From NCBI GenBank assembly GCA_023485685.1, contig JAMCZK010000020.1, positions 1 to 44,939 on the forward strand: a stretch of 44,939 nt of DNA. Reading direction: 5' to 3'. A program made the translations under genes and the position numbers. Below, in pieces: positions 22,899-30,428 of this stretch (within the stretch, counting starts at the first letter, position 1; each line of letters starts with the position of its first letter). Source of the DNA: Chloroflexota bacterium. GTDB lineage: Bacteria; Chloroflexota; Anaerolineae; Anaerolineales; UBA11579. The notes beneath the pieces were generated by a model, which searched no databases, was not told the DNA's origin, and saw nothing but the letters and a program-made list of their open reading frames with translations.

Positions 22899-24180
22899 GG
22901 GACCATTCCTTTAATAATTGCTCGGCGCGATCAACGCGCACCGTATTTTCTTTTATCAGGGCGCCGGCTAGCTTCTCGATGAGATCGCCTTGAGCGCCGG
23001 CAGCGACGGCTACCTGGCGGGCATGCAGACTCATGTGGCCGCGCTGGATACCTTCCGTGGCGAGAGCACGCAGGGCAGCCAAATTTTGCGCCAGACCGAC
23101 GGAAACAATAATTTCAGCCAACTCCGCGGCTGTGGTAACGCAGGCCAAAGACGAATTGCTGGCCGCGCCGGGATGCACCTTGGTGGCCCCGCCGACAATG
23201 CCAACTGCCATCGGCAGCTCGAGGTTTCCCACGAGATTTCCCTCCGCGTCTTTGCTCCAGGTGCTCAATGAAGTGTATCGTCCGGATCGAGCGGCGTATG
23301 CGTGGGCGCCAGCTTCCACGGCGCGCCAGTCATTGCCGGTGGCAATAACCACGGCATCGATACCGTTCATGATGCCTTTATTATGCGTGGCGGCGCGGTA
23401 AGGATCGGCGGCAGCAAATGCCCAGGCTTCGATGATGCCATTGCGAACCTGTTCAGCGGAGAAATCGCCAAAAGCGAGTTCACTTAGCTTGATTGTGCAT
23501 TCAGACCGGGCCAGGCGGCGATCAGCCAGATTGCTGAGGATGCGCAAGTGCACGCGGCCACCAGTAAGCCCTTCGATCTTGGACGCCAGGCGCTCGCAGG
23601 CGGTGTTGACCGCGTTGGCGCCCATGGCGTCACGCACGTCGTAGATCAGATGCAATACCAAGAACGGACCAATGGACGATTCTTCGATGCGACGGATTTC
23701 CAGATCACGCGGGCCGCCCCCGTGTTTTTGCAGAAAGGGATCGATGGCTGCCACTTCGGCCAGCAATTCGTCTTTGGCCTGCGTAATGGCCGCTGCCGCC
23801 GCGTCCAGATTGGCCACGTCGAGCAATTGCATCTGGCCGATCATCTCAGGTGCATCCACGGAGGAGCGGAAGCTGCCTGCAGCTCGGGCGAGTTTCGCCA
23901 TGTACGAGGCACCTGCCACCACGGAGGGCTCTTCAATCACCATGGGCACCAGCACTTCGCGGCCATTTACTATGAAATTCAGGGCAACACCCAGGGGCAG
24001 GCTGTAAGTGCCGACCACGTTCTCAATCATGTGGTCGGCAAGGTTGCGGTCGAGGCCGCTGACGCCGCTGAGCGCGACCAGGCTGGACGGGTCCAGGTCG
24101 CCTGCTTCGCCCAGGCGCTGGAGACGGTCGGCGAGGGGCAAGTTATAGAAACCGGGTATACGGGAACTGCGGGCAGCCAT
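22891..24180 (-). CDS. mvaA: HMG-CoA reductase, class II type
   Basis: 429 residues, nearly the length of the Pseudomonas mevalonii class II enzyme (428). The catalytic set aligns by position: Glu83 ([10 protein letters not shown]), Lys268 (THNKGIMNG), Asp284 ([11 protein letters not shown]) and His382 ([11 protein letters not shown]). [10 protein letters not shown] is the cofactor/substrate block. Soluble, no membrane anchor. The class converts HMG-CoA to mevalonate (or the reverse in catabolic strains) with NAD(P)H. It is the first gene of a minus-strand run with HMG-CoA synthase, a thiolase-fold protein and a DUF35 protein, which favours biosynthesis. A heptad array lies just upstream. Mevalonate kinase and later enzymes are not in the window. 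Confidence 0.94.
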   Translation of the reverse strand: MAARSSRIPGFYNLPLADRLQRLGEAGDLDPSSLVALSGVSGLDRNLADHMIENVVGTYSLPLGVALNFIVNGREVLVPMVIEEPSVVAGASYMAKLARAAGSFRSSVDAPEMIGQMQLLDVANLDAAAAAITQAKDELLAEVAAIDPFLQKHGGGPRDLEIRRIEESSIGPFLVLHLIYDVRDAMGANAVNTACERLASKIEGLTGGRVHLRILSNLADRRLARSECTIKLSELAFGDFSAEQVRNGIIEAWAFAAADPYRAATHNKGIMNGIDAVVIATGNDWRAVEAGAHAYAARSGRYTSLSTWSKDAEGNLVGNLELPMAVGIVGGATKVHPGAASNSSLACVTTAAELAEIIVSVGLAQNLAALRALATEGIQRGHMSLHARQVAVAAGAQGDLIEKLAGALIKENTVRVDRAEQLLKEWSHD

Positions 24181-24203
24181 CGGCCTAATTAAGCCGCGGC
24201 CGG

Positions 24204-24266
24204 GCTATCAAGAGCTATCAAATTCAGCGATTTAGCAAGTAGCTATTGGCTATAAAGCTAAAGGCA
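24204..24266. repeat. Gene-free heptad-type array upstream of mvaA
   Basis: Degenerate AGCTATN units (GAGCTATCAAATTCAGCGAT, TTTAGCA, AGTAGCTATTGGCTATAAAGCTAAAGG). The 19-mer AGCTATCAAATTCAGCGAT (24213-24231) matches 20351-20370 except for one T, in the same orientation. It fills the gap between mvaA and the coiled-coil gene. Confidence 0.55.
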
Positions 24267-24267
24267 A

Positions 24268-24660
24268 CTATTCGAAACGGAACGAGGCGTAAGGTTTGCC
24301 CTGTTTTTTGAATTTGGAGATTACTTTGGCTACATCGGGATTGTTTTTTATGACACCTTCCAGACCTTTTGCGTCCCAAGAAACTCTTCCGTCGTAATAG
24401 AAAGCTTTCATTCCTTTTACGGTAAGGGTTTTCTGCACCTCAACTACACCGGCTTTGATCTCTTGTTCGAGTTTTTCCAATTCCTTCTGCGCCTTCTCCG
24501 ATTTGCCAGCAAATTCTTCTTCAATCTCCGCCACCTTATCTCGCACTTCTTTTGGCATGGCCTCTTGGATTAGCTTTTGCTTATCAGCCTCGAGGGCGGA
24601 GATCGAGGATTTCATATCCACGTACTTATTCATTAAGACAACGACTTCTTCATTATTCAT
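24268..24660 (-). CDS. Hypothetical coiled-coil protein
   Basis: 130 residues, not recognised. Residues about 15-75 are charged with heptad spacing (MKSSISALEADKQKLIQEAM, EEEFAGKSEKAQKELEKLEQ), indicating a coiled coil. A small basic domain of about 80-130 follows (LTVKGMKAFYYDGRVSWDAKGL, FKKQGKPYASFRFE). No signal peptide or membrane segment. The architecture recalls small phage-associated host-factor proteins, but no specific family can be claimed. A strong ribosome site (GGAGG) precedes the ATG, which makes it a real gene. It follows a lipoprotein gene on the same strand with an inverted repeat between them. Confidence 0.7.
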   Translation of the reverse strand: MNNEEVVVLMNKYVDMKSSISALEADKQKLIQEAMPKEVRDKVAEIEEEFAGKSEKAQKELEKLEQEIKAGVVEVQKTLTVKGMKAFYYDGRVSWDAKGLEGVIKNNPDVAKVISKFKKQGKPYASFRFE

Positions 24661-24699
24661 TTTTCTGAGCCTCCGCTAAATACGTGTTTGGCTTTGAGC

Positions 24700-24754
24700 G
24701 GAGTCGAGGCTTCAGGCGGTGAGGATTAAAAAATCCGGCTAAAGTCTCGACTCC
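24700..24754. repeat. GGAGTCGAG palindromic repeat
   Basis: GGAGTCGAG (24700-24708) pairs with CTCGACTCC (24746-24754); inside is a second small stem GGATT/AATCC. It may act as a terminator for the lipoprotein gene, but there is no T-run. It resembles the widespread GAGCGGAGTCGAG intergenic repeat type. Confidence 0.5.
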
Positions 24755-24789
24755 CCAGTTAACCCGGTCAACTGTTGCATGCGCAAGTT

Positions 24790-26214
24790 TTAGTTGCCCC
24801 AAATCATATACGATTCATTGGCGCAGACTTCATTTGCACCGAAACCTTCAAGACAGGCTTTGTAAGGTATCAGCGTGCCGTTTTGGGCGCGGATCGGGGG
24901 AATGGTTAGTAGGGTTTGGCCATCAGCGTCACTGAGCGGGAATTGGTAGATGCTGGTTCCACCACCCGGTAGTGTGATCTCCAGGTATGGTTGCAAGCCA
25001 GCCAAGAGTTGATTGCCTGCAAACAAAGTGGCATGGATCACTTGTTGTTCTGCTGAATTGATCTGCGAAAAATCCTCCCACACCTGGATGCGGATCTCCG
25101 CCTGCTGGGCTGGCGCTTCGATAGCAGGCTTATCGTAAAAACGCGCTTTGTATTCAGCGCCCACTGGCAACGGTTCCACCCCACTGCCCGGGACGTAGCG
25201 CATGCAAGCATTGGCGAAACACTGGTTGGCGCTGCCATCTTCCTGCAGCTTCAACTCAGAGATGGGCTGCCCGAAGATCTCGAAGCCGCCATGCAAACTG
25301 ATGTAATCGGAAAAGACCAATGGCACGTTGTATCCATATTCGCCATCGATGCCGTAGAACATCACATTGGGGTTATCGAGTCGCGTTACCAGCGGTTCCG
25401 GTAGGATGCCCAGTTCCGCCATGATGGGTCGGGGTGCGGCCTGCTTGGAACCATCCGCATTCGCATAGAGCACCAAATTCTGGTAGATGACTTCAAGGCT
25501 GCCATCAACCTTTTGGTAGGGTCCCGCTAACCGCGGCCCGACGAAGCTGTCGCCCAGGCGGGCCACCGTACTAACGAAAGGTTCGCCGTAGGGCAACTCG
25601 ATCTGGATTATGGCCGCAGGGTTGGCGAGCGTACCGCAGGTATCTGCGCAGGCGATGCGTCCATAGGGCATCAACTGCACGCCGGCACTGGCATCGTCCA
25701 GATTTTGGAAGAAGCCCAGGTTTTCAAAGTATTGTTCAACGCGATTCTGTTCGGAGTCGTATCGCACCCCGGTCAGTGGTTTGCCAACATAGCGCTGGGT
25801 GCCCAGTTCCTGGTAAAGGGGAACGAAACCTTCGTAGACGATGTATCCCTCTACAAATAAAACGCCCTGCAAATCAGTAGAGGCAAGCGGCTCGTCCCAA
25901 ACACCCATTTGCTGCCCCAGAGGCGCCAACGAATACTGCTCGCTGGGCGGCAGCTCAGGGTCGTAGACCATCAACGCGTTCTCCAGATATTGCTTCTGAA
26001 CATTGCCTTCAACGATCACCGGTGAAAGCGGCGGACCCAGGCGGTCCTGGCCTCCGAGGAAATCGTAGAACTCCTGGAAAACCGGTTCGATGAGGTAGGG
26101 GTTGGAGGAAAGCGAGAGATCAGGCTGGCTGGCGCCGGAGCACGCAGCCAGGAAGGCTGCAAGAAGCCTGAGAACAAAGTAGCTGGGATTGCGGATCAGC
26201 GTGCTTAATTTCAT
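24790..26214 (-). CDS. Lipoprotein with repeated FLGG...LGxPLS modules
   Basis: 474 residues from the ATG at 26214 (an upstream TTG gives 12 more residues before an otherwise normal signal peptide). Lipobox FLAAC. At least three copies of a module follow: FYDFLGGQDRLGPPLSPVIVEGNVQKQYLENALMVY, FVPLYQELGTQRYVGKPLTGV with VEQYFENLGFFQ, and YISLHGGFEIFGQPISEL with NQCFANACMRYVPG. The GG...xGxPlS then quasi-QYF pattern is a repeated unit common in surface proteins of Chloroflexota (established only as a recurring motif). A C-terminal beta domain is present at about 390-474. Function unknown; probably cell-surface binding. Confidence 0.72.
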   Translation of the reverse strand: MKLSTLIRNPSYFVLRLLAAFLAACSGASQPDLSLSSNPYLIEPVFQEFYDFLGGQDRLGPPLSPVIVEGNVQKQYLENALMVYDPELPPSEQYSLAPLGQQMGVWDEPLASTDLQGVLFVEGYIVYEGFVPLYQELGTQRYVGKPLTGVRYDSEQNRVEQYFENLGFFQNLDDASAGVQLMPYGRIACADTCGTLANPAAIIQIELPYGEPFVSTVARLGDSFVGPRLAGPYQKVDGSLEVIYQNLVLYANADGSKQAAPRPIMAELGILPEPLVTRLDNPNVMFYGIDGEYGYNVPLVFSDYISLHGGFEIFGQPISELKLQEDGSANQCFANACMRYVPGSGVEPLPVGAEYKARFYDKPAIEAPAQQAEIRIQVWEDFSQINSAEQQVIHATLFAGNQLLAGLQPYLEITLPGGGTSIYQFPLSDADGQTLLTIPPIRAQNGTLIPYKACLEGFGANEVCANESYMIWGN

Positions 26215-26254
26215 ATCGGTCTGACCGCAGGAAGAGATTCTAGCACGCAAGGAC

Positions 26255-26260
26255 TATAAT
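26255..26260 (+). promoter_or_regulatory. -10 element of four-helix-bundle/hppD operon
   Basis: TATAAT on the plus strand. The predicted start of transcription (~26267) coincides with the first base of the heptad array. No good -35 is seen. Confidence 0.4.
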
Positions 26261-26266
26261 CGATGT

Positions 26267-26322
26267 AAGCTGTTAGCTTATAGCTTTTAGCTGTTAGCTC
26301 TTAGCTATTAGCATTTAGCTTA
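26267..26322. repeat. Upstream heptad array of cassette 1
   Basis: Eight consecutive 7-base units: AAGCTGT, TAGCTTA, TAGCTTT, TAGCTGT, TAGCTCT, TAGCTAT, TAGCATT, TAGCTTA. The phase is unbroken over 56 bases. It is followed by TTAAAACCAGAA and the start of the four-helix-bundle gene. Confidence 0.85.
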
Positions 26323-26341
26323 TTAAAACCAGAAGCAAAAA

Positions 26342-26704
26342 ATGAAAGATTTCCGCAAACTGAAGGTTTGGGAGAAAAGCCACCGACTTGCTCTCGCCAT
26401 TTATCAACAAACAGTTGGATTTCCCAAGACTGAGATATACGGTTTGACCTCCCAGATAAGGCGGGCTGCTTCTATCCCGGCCAACATTGCCGAAGGAAGC
26501 GGCCGTGGCAGTGATGCAGAGTTGGCCCGATTTCTTCTAATAGCAATGGGATCAGCTAGTGAGCTAAAATATCATTTGTTCCTTGCCAAAGACCTGGAAT
26601 ATCTCAAAGAACCCGCTTTTCTTACTCTGGAAAAGCAAATTGACGAAGTCCAAAAAATGATTACCGCGTTACACAAGCGTATTAAGCTAACCGCTAATAG
26701 CTAA
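26342..26704 (+). CDS. Four-helix-bundle protein (S23/IVP-Avd family), copy 1
   Basis: 120 residues of the family first seen encoded in intervening sequences of 23S rRNA and related to Avd of diversity-generating retroelements. Family signatures: FRKLKVWEKSHRLALAIY, FPKTEIYGLTSQIRRAA, SIPANIAEGSGRGSDAEL. The protein is a basic helical bundle that in known cases forms a pentameric barrel and binds nucleic acid. It sits between inverted heptad arrays, and the final codons and stop (KLTANS*) are part of the downstream array. Compared with the copy at 28840 it is about 58% identical by eye. It lies just upstream of hppD with only 29 bases between, so it is probably co-transcribed. Its role here is unknown. 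Confidence 0.88.
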   Translation: MKDFRKLKVWEKSHRLALAIYQQTVGFPKTEIYGLTSQIRRAASIPANIAEGSGRGSDAELARFLLIAMGSASELKYHLFLAKDLEYLKEPAFLTLEKQIDEVQKMITALHKRIKLTANS

Positions 26705-26719
26705 AGGCTAATAGCTAGA
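26685..26719. repeat. Downstream heptad array of cassette 1 (inverted)
   Basis: AGCTAAC, CGCTAAT, AGCTAAA, GGCTAAT, AGCTAGA. The reverse complement gives TAGCTAT, TAGCCTT, TAGCTAT, TAGCGGT, TAGCTTA, the same words as the upstream array, so the two arrays are inverted relative to each other. Confidence 0.85.
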
Positions 26720-26733
26720 CCGGAGGTTCGCCT

Positions 26734-27879
26734 ATGGTTCAAGTGAAACAACCCGAAACGCGCCCCATAACTGAAGAGGGCGATTTCCTGCAAATACAAG
26801 CCATCGATCATTTGCATTTCTACGTGGGCAACGCCAAACAAGCCATGTATTACTGGTGGAAAGGCTTTGGATTCAAACCTGTCGCCTATTCCGGCATGGA
26901 AACAGGCAACCGCAAATTCGCGTCGTATGTGCTCGAATCCGGCAAGATCCGCTTCGTGGTGTCGGCGCCCTATTCGCCATCGCACGAGATGGCGGGGCAC
27001 CACCTGACCCACGGTGATGGCGTCAAGGTCATAGCCATTCAAGTGAAGGATGTCGAAGAAGCTTATCGGGCGACGACATCTCGCGGCGGGCAGAGCGCCT
27101 GGGCGCCCCGCGAAGAGAAGGACGAATTCGGCGTGTTGCGCACCTCGGCTATCCACACGTATGGGGAGGTTCTGCATATTTTTGTAGATCGCAGCGGATA
27201 CAAGGGCCCATTTGCGCCGACCTACCAGCCGCTGAACAAAGATGCGGATTCCGCAGGTCTGGCGGTTGTGGACCATATCGTAGGCAATGTGCAGTTGGGC
27301 AAGATGAATCACTGGGTGAATTTTTATCATCGCGTGATGGGTTTCCGGCAACTGCTACATTTCGATGACAAGGACATCAGCACCGAGTATTCAGCGTTGA
27401 TGTCTAAGGTGATGGAAAACGGCAACGGTCGGATCAAATTCCCGATCAACGAACCGGCCGAAGGGAAGAAGAAGAGCCAGATCGAAGAATACCTCGACTA
27501 TTACCTGACACCCGGAGTGCAACACATTGCCATGTCCACCGGTGACATCATCGAAACGGTTACGAAATTGAAGGCCAACGGCATCGAATTCCTGCGCGTG
27601 CCGGATACGTACTACGAGATGCTGCCGGAGCGCGTAGGCGATGTAGTTAAGGAGCCGCTCGACAAGATCAACGAGCTGGGCATCCTGGTCGACAGGGATG
27701 ACGAAGGCTATTTGCTGCAAATTTTCTCGCGCCCTATCCAAGACAGGCCGACTTCATTTATTGAAGTGATCCAGCGCCACGGATCGCGCGGCTTTGGCAA
27801 AGGCAACTTCAAGGCCTTGTTCGAAGCGCTGGAAATGGAACAAGACCGCCGCGGCAACCTGGATCCATACGGCGGATAG
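26734..27879 (+). CDS. hppD: 4-Hydroxyphenylpyruvate dioxygenase
   Basis: 381 residues, two vicinal-oxygen-chelate domains. The iron facial triad is His181 (VVDHIVGNV), His264 (GVQHIAMST) and Glu344 (SFIEVIQRHG), and C-terminal motifs (FGKGNFKALFEALE) match the family. It converts 4-hydroxyphenylpyruvate to homogentisate with O2, the committed step of tyrosine breakdown. A GGAGG ribosome site precedes the ATG just after the heptad array. FAH-family and homogentisate dioxygenase genes follow. The presence of a dioxygenase pathway implies at least microaerobic life. Note that prenyl quinones can also be made from homogentisate, but the catabolic neighbours favour degradation. Confidence 0.96.
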   Translation: MVQVKQPETRPITEEGDFLQIQAIDHLHFYVGNAKQAMYYWWKGFGFKPVAYSGMETGNRKFASYVLESGKIRFVVSAPYSPSHEMAGHHLTHGDGVKVIAIQVKDVEEAYRATTSRGGQSAWAPREEKDEFGVLRTSAIHTYGEVLHIFVDRSGYKGPFAPTYQPLNKDADSAGLAVVDHIVGNVQLGKMNHWVNFYHRVMGFRQLLHFDDKDISTEYSALMSKVMENGNGRIKFPINEPAEGKKKSQIEEYLDYYLTPGVQHIAMSTGDIIETVTKLKANGIEFLRVPDTYYEMLPERVGDVVKEPLDKINELGILVDRDDEGYLLQIFSRPIQDRPTSFIEVIQRHGSRGFGKGNFKALFEALEMEQDRRGNLDPYGG

Positions 27880-27887
27880 TCGCCTGA

Positions 27888-28796
27888 ATGAGATACCTAA
27901 CATTCACCGCACCGGGGGAGCAACGTACGCGCCTGGGCGCGCTGCTCTCCGAAGACCGCGTGGTCTCTCTGGCACGTGGGGACTTGCCCGCAGACATGCT
28001 CGCGTTCATCGAGGCTAGCGCGCCAACATGGGCCCTAGCCGAACAGATCGCGCGGCAGACGCAGTCAGTGTGGCCGCTAAACCAGGTGACGCTGAAGGCA
28101 CCATTGCAGCGGCCACCAACCTTGCGCGATTTCTACGCCTTCGAAGCGCACGTGAAGACGGCCAACAAGAACCGTGAGCGCGAGGTGCCCGAGGAGTGGT
28201 ACCAATTTCCGGTCTTCTACTTCACCAACCCGAACACCATTCACGGACCGGGCGAAGATGTCGCCATGCCTGCCTATACAAAGGCCATGGATTACGAGCT
28301 TGAAGTGGCTGCCATCATCGGCAAACCGGGCAAAGACATCCAGGCGGAAAATGCGCTGGACCACATTTTCGGATTCACGATCCTGAACGACTGGTCAGCG
28401 CGAGATGTGCAGCGCATGGAAATGAAAGTCGGGCTCGGACCCGCCAAGGGCAAGGATTTCGCCTCCAGTCTGGGACCATGGATCGTAACACCGTCTGAAC
28501 TGCGAGATCGGGTCACGGATCGCGTTGGCGTCTACGACGCGGAAATGACCGCCAAGGTCAACGGCGTCGAACGCTCACGCGGCAATTGGAAGGACATCCA
28601 CTACTCGTTCGGCGAGATCGTCGCTCGCGCCTCAGAGGGCGTGATGTTGTATCCAGGTGATGTCATCGGTTCGGGGACGGTTGGCACAGGTTGTCTGCTG
28701 GAAATTACCAAAGGTGAGGGGCCATGGTTAAACAAGGGGGATGAGGTGGAGTTGGAGATTGAGGGCGTTGGAGTGTTGAAAAACAAAGTGATTTAG
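27888..28796 (+). CDS. Fumarylacetoacetate hydrolase family protein
   Basis: 302 residues. The C-terminal FAH fold covers about 80-300: LRDFYAFEAHVKT, VMPAYTKAMDYELEVAAIIG (metal-binding Asp-Glu), FGFTILNDWSARDVQ, KGKDFASSLGPWIVT and DVIGSGTVGTG. Metal ligands are the acidic residues of the DYELE motif and the DWSARD block. It starts 9 bases after hppD. Its likely role is the last step of tyrosine degradation, cleaving fumarylacetoacetate to fumarate and acetoacetate. FAH-family enzymes act on other 2-oxo substrates too, so the substrate follows from context. No maleylacetoacetate isomerase is in the window. Confidence 0.92.
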   Translation: MRYLTFTAPGEQRTRLGALLSEDRVVSLARGDLPADMLAFIEASAPTWALAEQIARQTQSVWPLNQVTLKAPLQRPPTLRDFYAFEAHVKTANKNREREVPEEWYQFPVFYFTNPNTIHGPGEDVAMPAYTKAMDYELEVAAIIGKPGKDIQAENALDHIFGFTILNDWSARDVQRMEMKVGLGPAKGKDFASSLGPWIVTPSELRDRVTDRVGVYDAEMTAKVNGVERSRGNWKDIHYSFGEIVARASEGVMLYPGDVIGSGTVGTGCLLEITKGEGPWLNKGDEVELEIEGVGVLKNKVI

Positions 28797-28798
28797 AA

Positions 28799-28833
28799 TA
28801 GCATTCAGCACTCAGTATTCAGCCATCAGCAAA
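28799..28833. repeat. Upstream heptad array of cassette 2
   Basis: TAGCATT, CAGCACT, CAGTATT, CAGCCAT, CAGCAAA, then ACCAGA and the ATG at 28840; the junction AAAACCAGAA is identical to that of cassette 1. It begins right after the stop of the FAH-family gene. Confidence 0.8.
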
Positions 28834-28839
28834 ACCAGA

Positions 28840-29199
28840 ATGAAGGATTTTCGAAAACTACAAGTTTGGCAAAAGAGTCATCACCTAGCTTTGGCAATTT
28901 ATCGCGCGACCAAGGATTTTCCAAAGTCAGAACTGTACAGTCTCACTTCTCAAATGCGACGTTCTGCAACATCTATACCATCCAACATCGCGGAGGGAAG
29001 TGGGAGGGGAAGTGACGCCGATTTGCGCAGAATGCTGCAGATTGCCTTTGGTTCTGCAAGCAAACTGGAATATCAGCTTCTGCTAGCCCAGGAGTTAGAA
29101 TTCATTAATAAAGCCTCATATCAAAAATTAGACGACCAAATAACTGAAATTAAACGCATGCTGTCTTCGCTTATGAAAAAGCTGAAAGCTGACCGCTGA
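28840..29199 (+). CDS. Four-helix-bundle protein (S23/IVP-Avd family), copy 2
   Basis: 119 residues with the same signatures as copy 1 (DFRKLQVWQKSHHLALAIY, SIPSNIAEGSGRGSDADL, GSASKLEYQLLLAQELEF). About 58% identical by eye, so the two are paralogues rather than a recent duplication. The upstream array ends 6 bases before the ATG, and the downstream array encodes the last residues and stop (KLKADR*). It interrupts the tyrosine operon between the FAH-family gene and hmgA, on the same strand and without an apparent terminator, so the operon can still be read through. The ATG lacks a Shine-Dalgarno sequence. Function unknown. Confidence 0.88.
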   Translation: MKDFRKLQVWQKSHHLALAIYRATKDFPKSELYSLTSQMRRSATSIPSNIAEGSGRGSDADLRRMLQIAFGSASKLEYQLLLAQELEFINKASYQKLDDQITEIKRMLSSLMKKLKADR

Positions 29200-29214
29200 T
29201 AGCTGACAGCTAAA
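29180..29214. repeat. Downstream heptad array of cassette 2 (inverted)
   Basis: AGCTGAA, AGCTGAC, CGCTGAT, AGCTGAC, AGCTAAA. The reverse complement is TAGCTGT, CAGCTAT, CAGCGGT, CAGCTTT, CAGCTTT. The stretch AAGCTGACCGCTGATAGCTG matches AAGCTAACCGCTAATAGCTA of cassette 1 except for A/G changes. Confidence 0.85.
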
Positions 29215-29226
29215 AGGAGTTTCGCC

Positions 29227-30417
29227 ATGCCTTTCTACCATTCTCTCGGTCAACTTCCCAAGAAGCGCCACACGCAATTCAAGAAACCTAACGGCGGTGG
29301 TTTGTATAGAGAAGAAGTGATGGGACTGGAAGGATTTTCCGGAATCCAGTCGCTGCTCTACCACCACTTCCTTCCGCCGCGCATCAAAAAAGTCGAACTG
29401 CTCGGCGAGACCAAGCCGGCCTATGTGGATTTCGGCCCCATCCGCCATCGCGCCTTCAAGACGGCCGAAATCCCCAAGGGCGGCGACCCGGTTGCCGCTC
29501 GCCGAACGCTAATGGGCAACAACGATGTGACCCTGGGTCTCAGCCGCCCCACCAAGAATATGGATTATTTCTATCGCAACTCGCAGGCCTACGAATGCTG
29601 GTTCACCCACGAAGGCCGCGGCGTGCTGCGCAGCCAGTTCGGCGTACTCGAATTCCAAGAGGGCGACTACTTGGTCATCCCTTTCGGCGTCACCTGGAAG
29701 ATGGAACTCTCCAGCCCTGAAGCGCGCTTCTTCGTTGTGGAGACACCTTCCCACATCGAGCCGCCGCGCCGTTACCGCAACGAATACGGGCAGCTGCTCG
29801 AACATGCCCCCTACACCGAGCGTGATCTTCGCGTCCCAGAAAAACTGGATACCCATATCGACCACGGCGAGTTCGAGGTGCGCGTGAAAGTGCGCGACAC
29901 CATCAGCCGCCATATCTTGGATCATCATCCACACGATGTGGTGGGCTGGGACGGATTCCTTTACCCCTGGATCTTCAGCATCCATGACTTCGAACCGCGC
30001 ACTGGCGCATTGCATTTGCCGCCGCCCACGCACCAAACATTCCAGGGCCGCAACTTCGTATTATGCTCATTCGTCCCGCGCCTTTACGACTTTCACCCCG
30101 ACGCCATCCCAGCGCCCTATAACCATTCCAATGTGCAGTCCGACGAGGTCATCTACTATTGCGAAGGTAATTTCATGTCGCGCAAGAGTATCGACCGCTG
30201 CGACATAACTCTGCATCCCTTCGGCCTGCCCCATGGCCCCCAGCCAGGCGCCACGGAAGCGTCCATAGGCAAGAAGCGCACCGATGAGTTGGCGGTGATG
30301 GTGGATACGTTCCATCCGCTGAACCTCACCACGGATGCGCTTGAGCTGGAGAAGCCTGGGTACCAGGACACCTGGATGGCAGACGACAGCGAAGCGAGTT
30401 TCTTCACTGCGGGTTAG
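29227..30417 (+). CDS. hmgA: Homogentisate 1,2-dioxygenase
   Basis: 396 residues. The C-terminal cupin carries the iron ligands His300 (PYNHSNVQ), Glu307 (SDEVIYY) and His336 (LPHGPQPG). Family context motifs HHPHDVVGWDGFLYPWIF and SIHDFEPRTGALHLPPPTHQ are clear. The bacterial short form is about 390-430 residues, consistent with this. It opens the aromatic ring of homogentisate to maleylacetoacetate. A GGAG ribosome site (in the AAAAGGAGT sequence) starts right after the heptad array. Together with hppD and the FAH-family gene it makes a tyrosine/phenylalanine catabolic operon. Confidence 0.95.
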   Translation: MPFYHSLGQLPKKRHTQFKKPNGGGLYREEVMGLEGFSGIQSLLYHHFLPPRIKKVELLGETKPAYVDFGPIRHRAFKTAEIPKGGDPVAARRTLMGNNDVTLGLSRPTKNMDYFYRNSQAYECWFTHEGRGVLRSQFGVLEFQEGDYLVIPFGVTWKMELSSPEARFFVVETPSHIEPPRRYRNEYGQLLEHAPYTERDLRVPEKLDTHIDHGEFEVRVKVRDTISRHILDHHPHDVVGWDGFLYPWIFSIHDFEPRTGALHLPPPTHQTFQGRNFVLCSFVPRLYDFHPDAIPAPYNHSNVQSDEVIYYCEGNFMSRKSIDRCDITLHPFGLPHGPQPGATEASIGKKRTDELAVMVDTFHPLNLTTDALELEKPGYQDTWMADDSEASFFTAG

Positions 30418-30428
30418 CCTGCAATCCC

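Noticed and set aside
26267-26322. CRISPR array
   Set aside because: The periodicity is 7 bases with no spacers; no cas genes nearby.
26342-29199. Diversity-generating retroelement suggested by the Avd-like proteins
   Set aside because: No reverse transcriptase gene and no template/variable repeat pair with adenine-specific differences was found. The family similarity alone does not imply a DGR.
26342-29199. 23S rRNA intervening sequence
   Set aside because: The S23-type genes here lie between protein genes and no rRNA sequence surrounds them.
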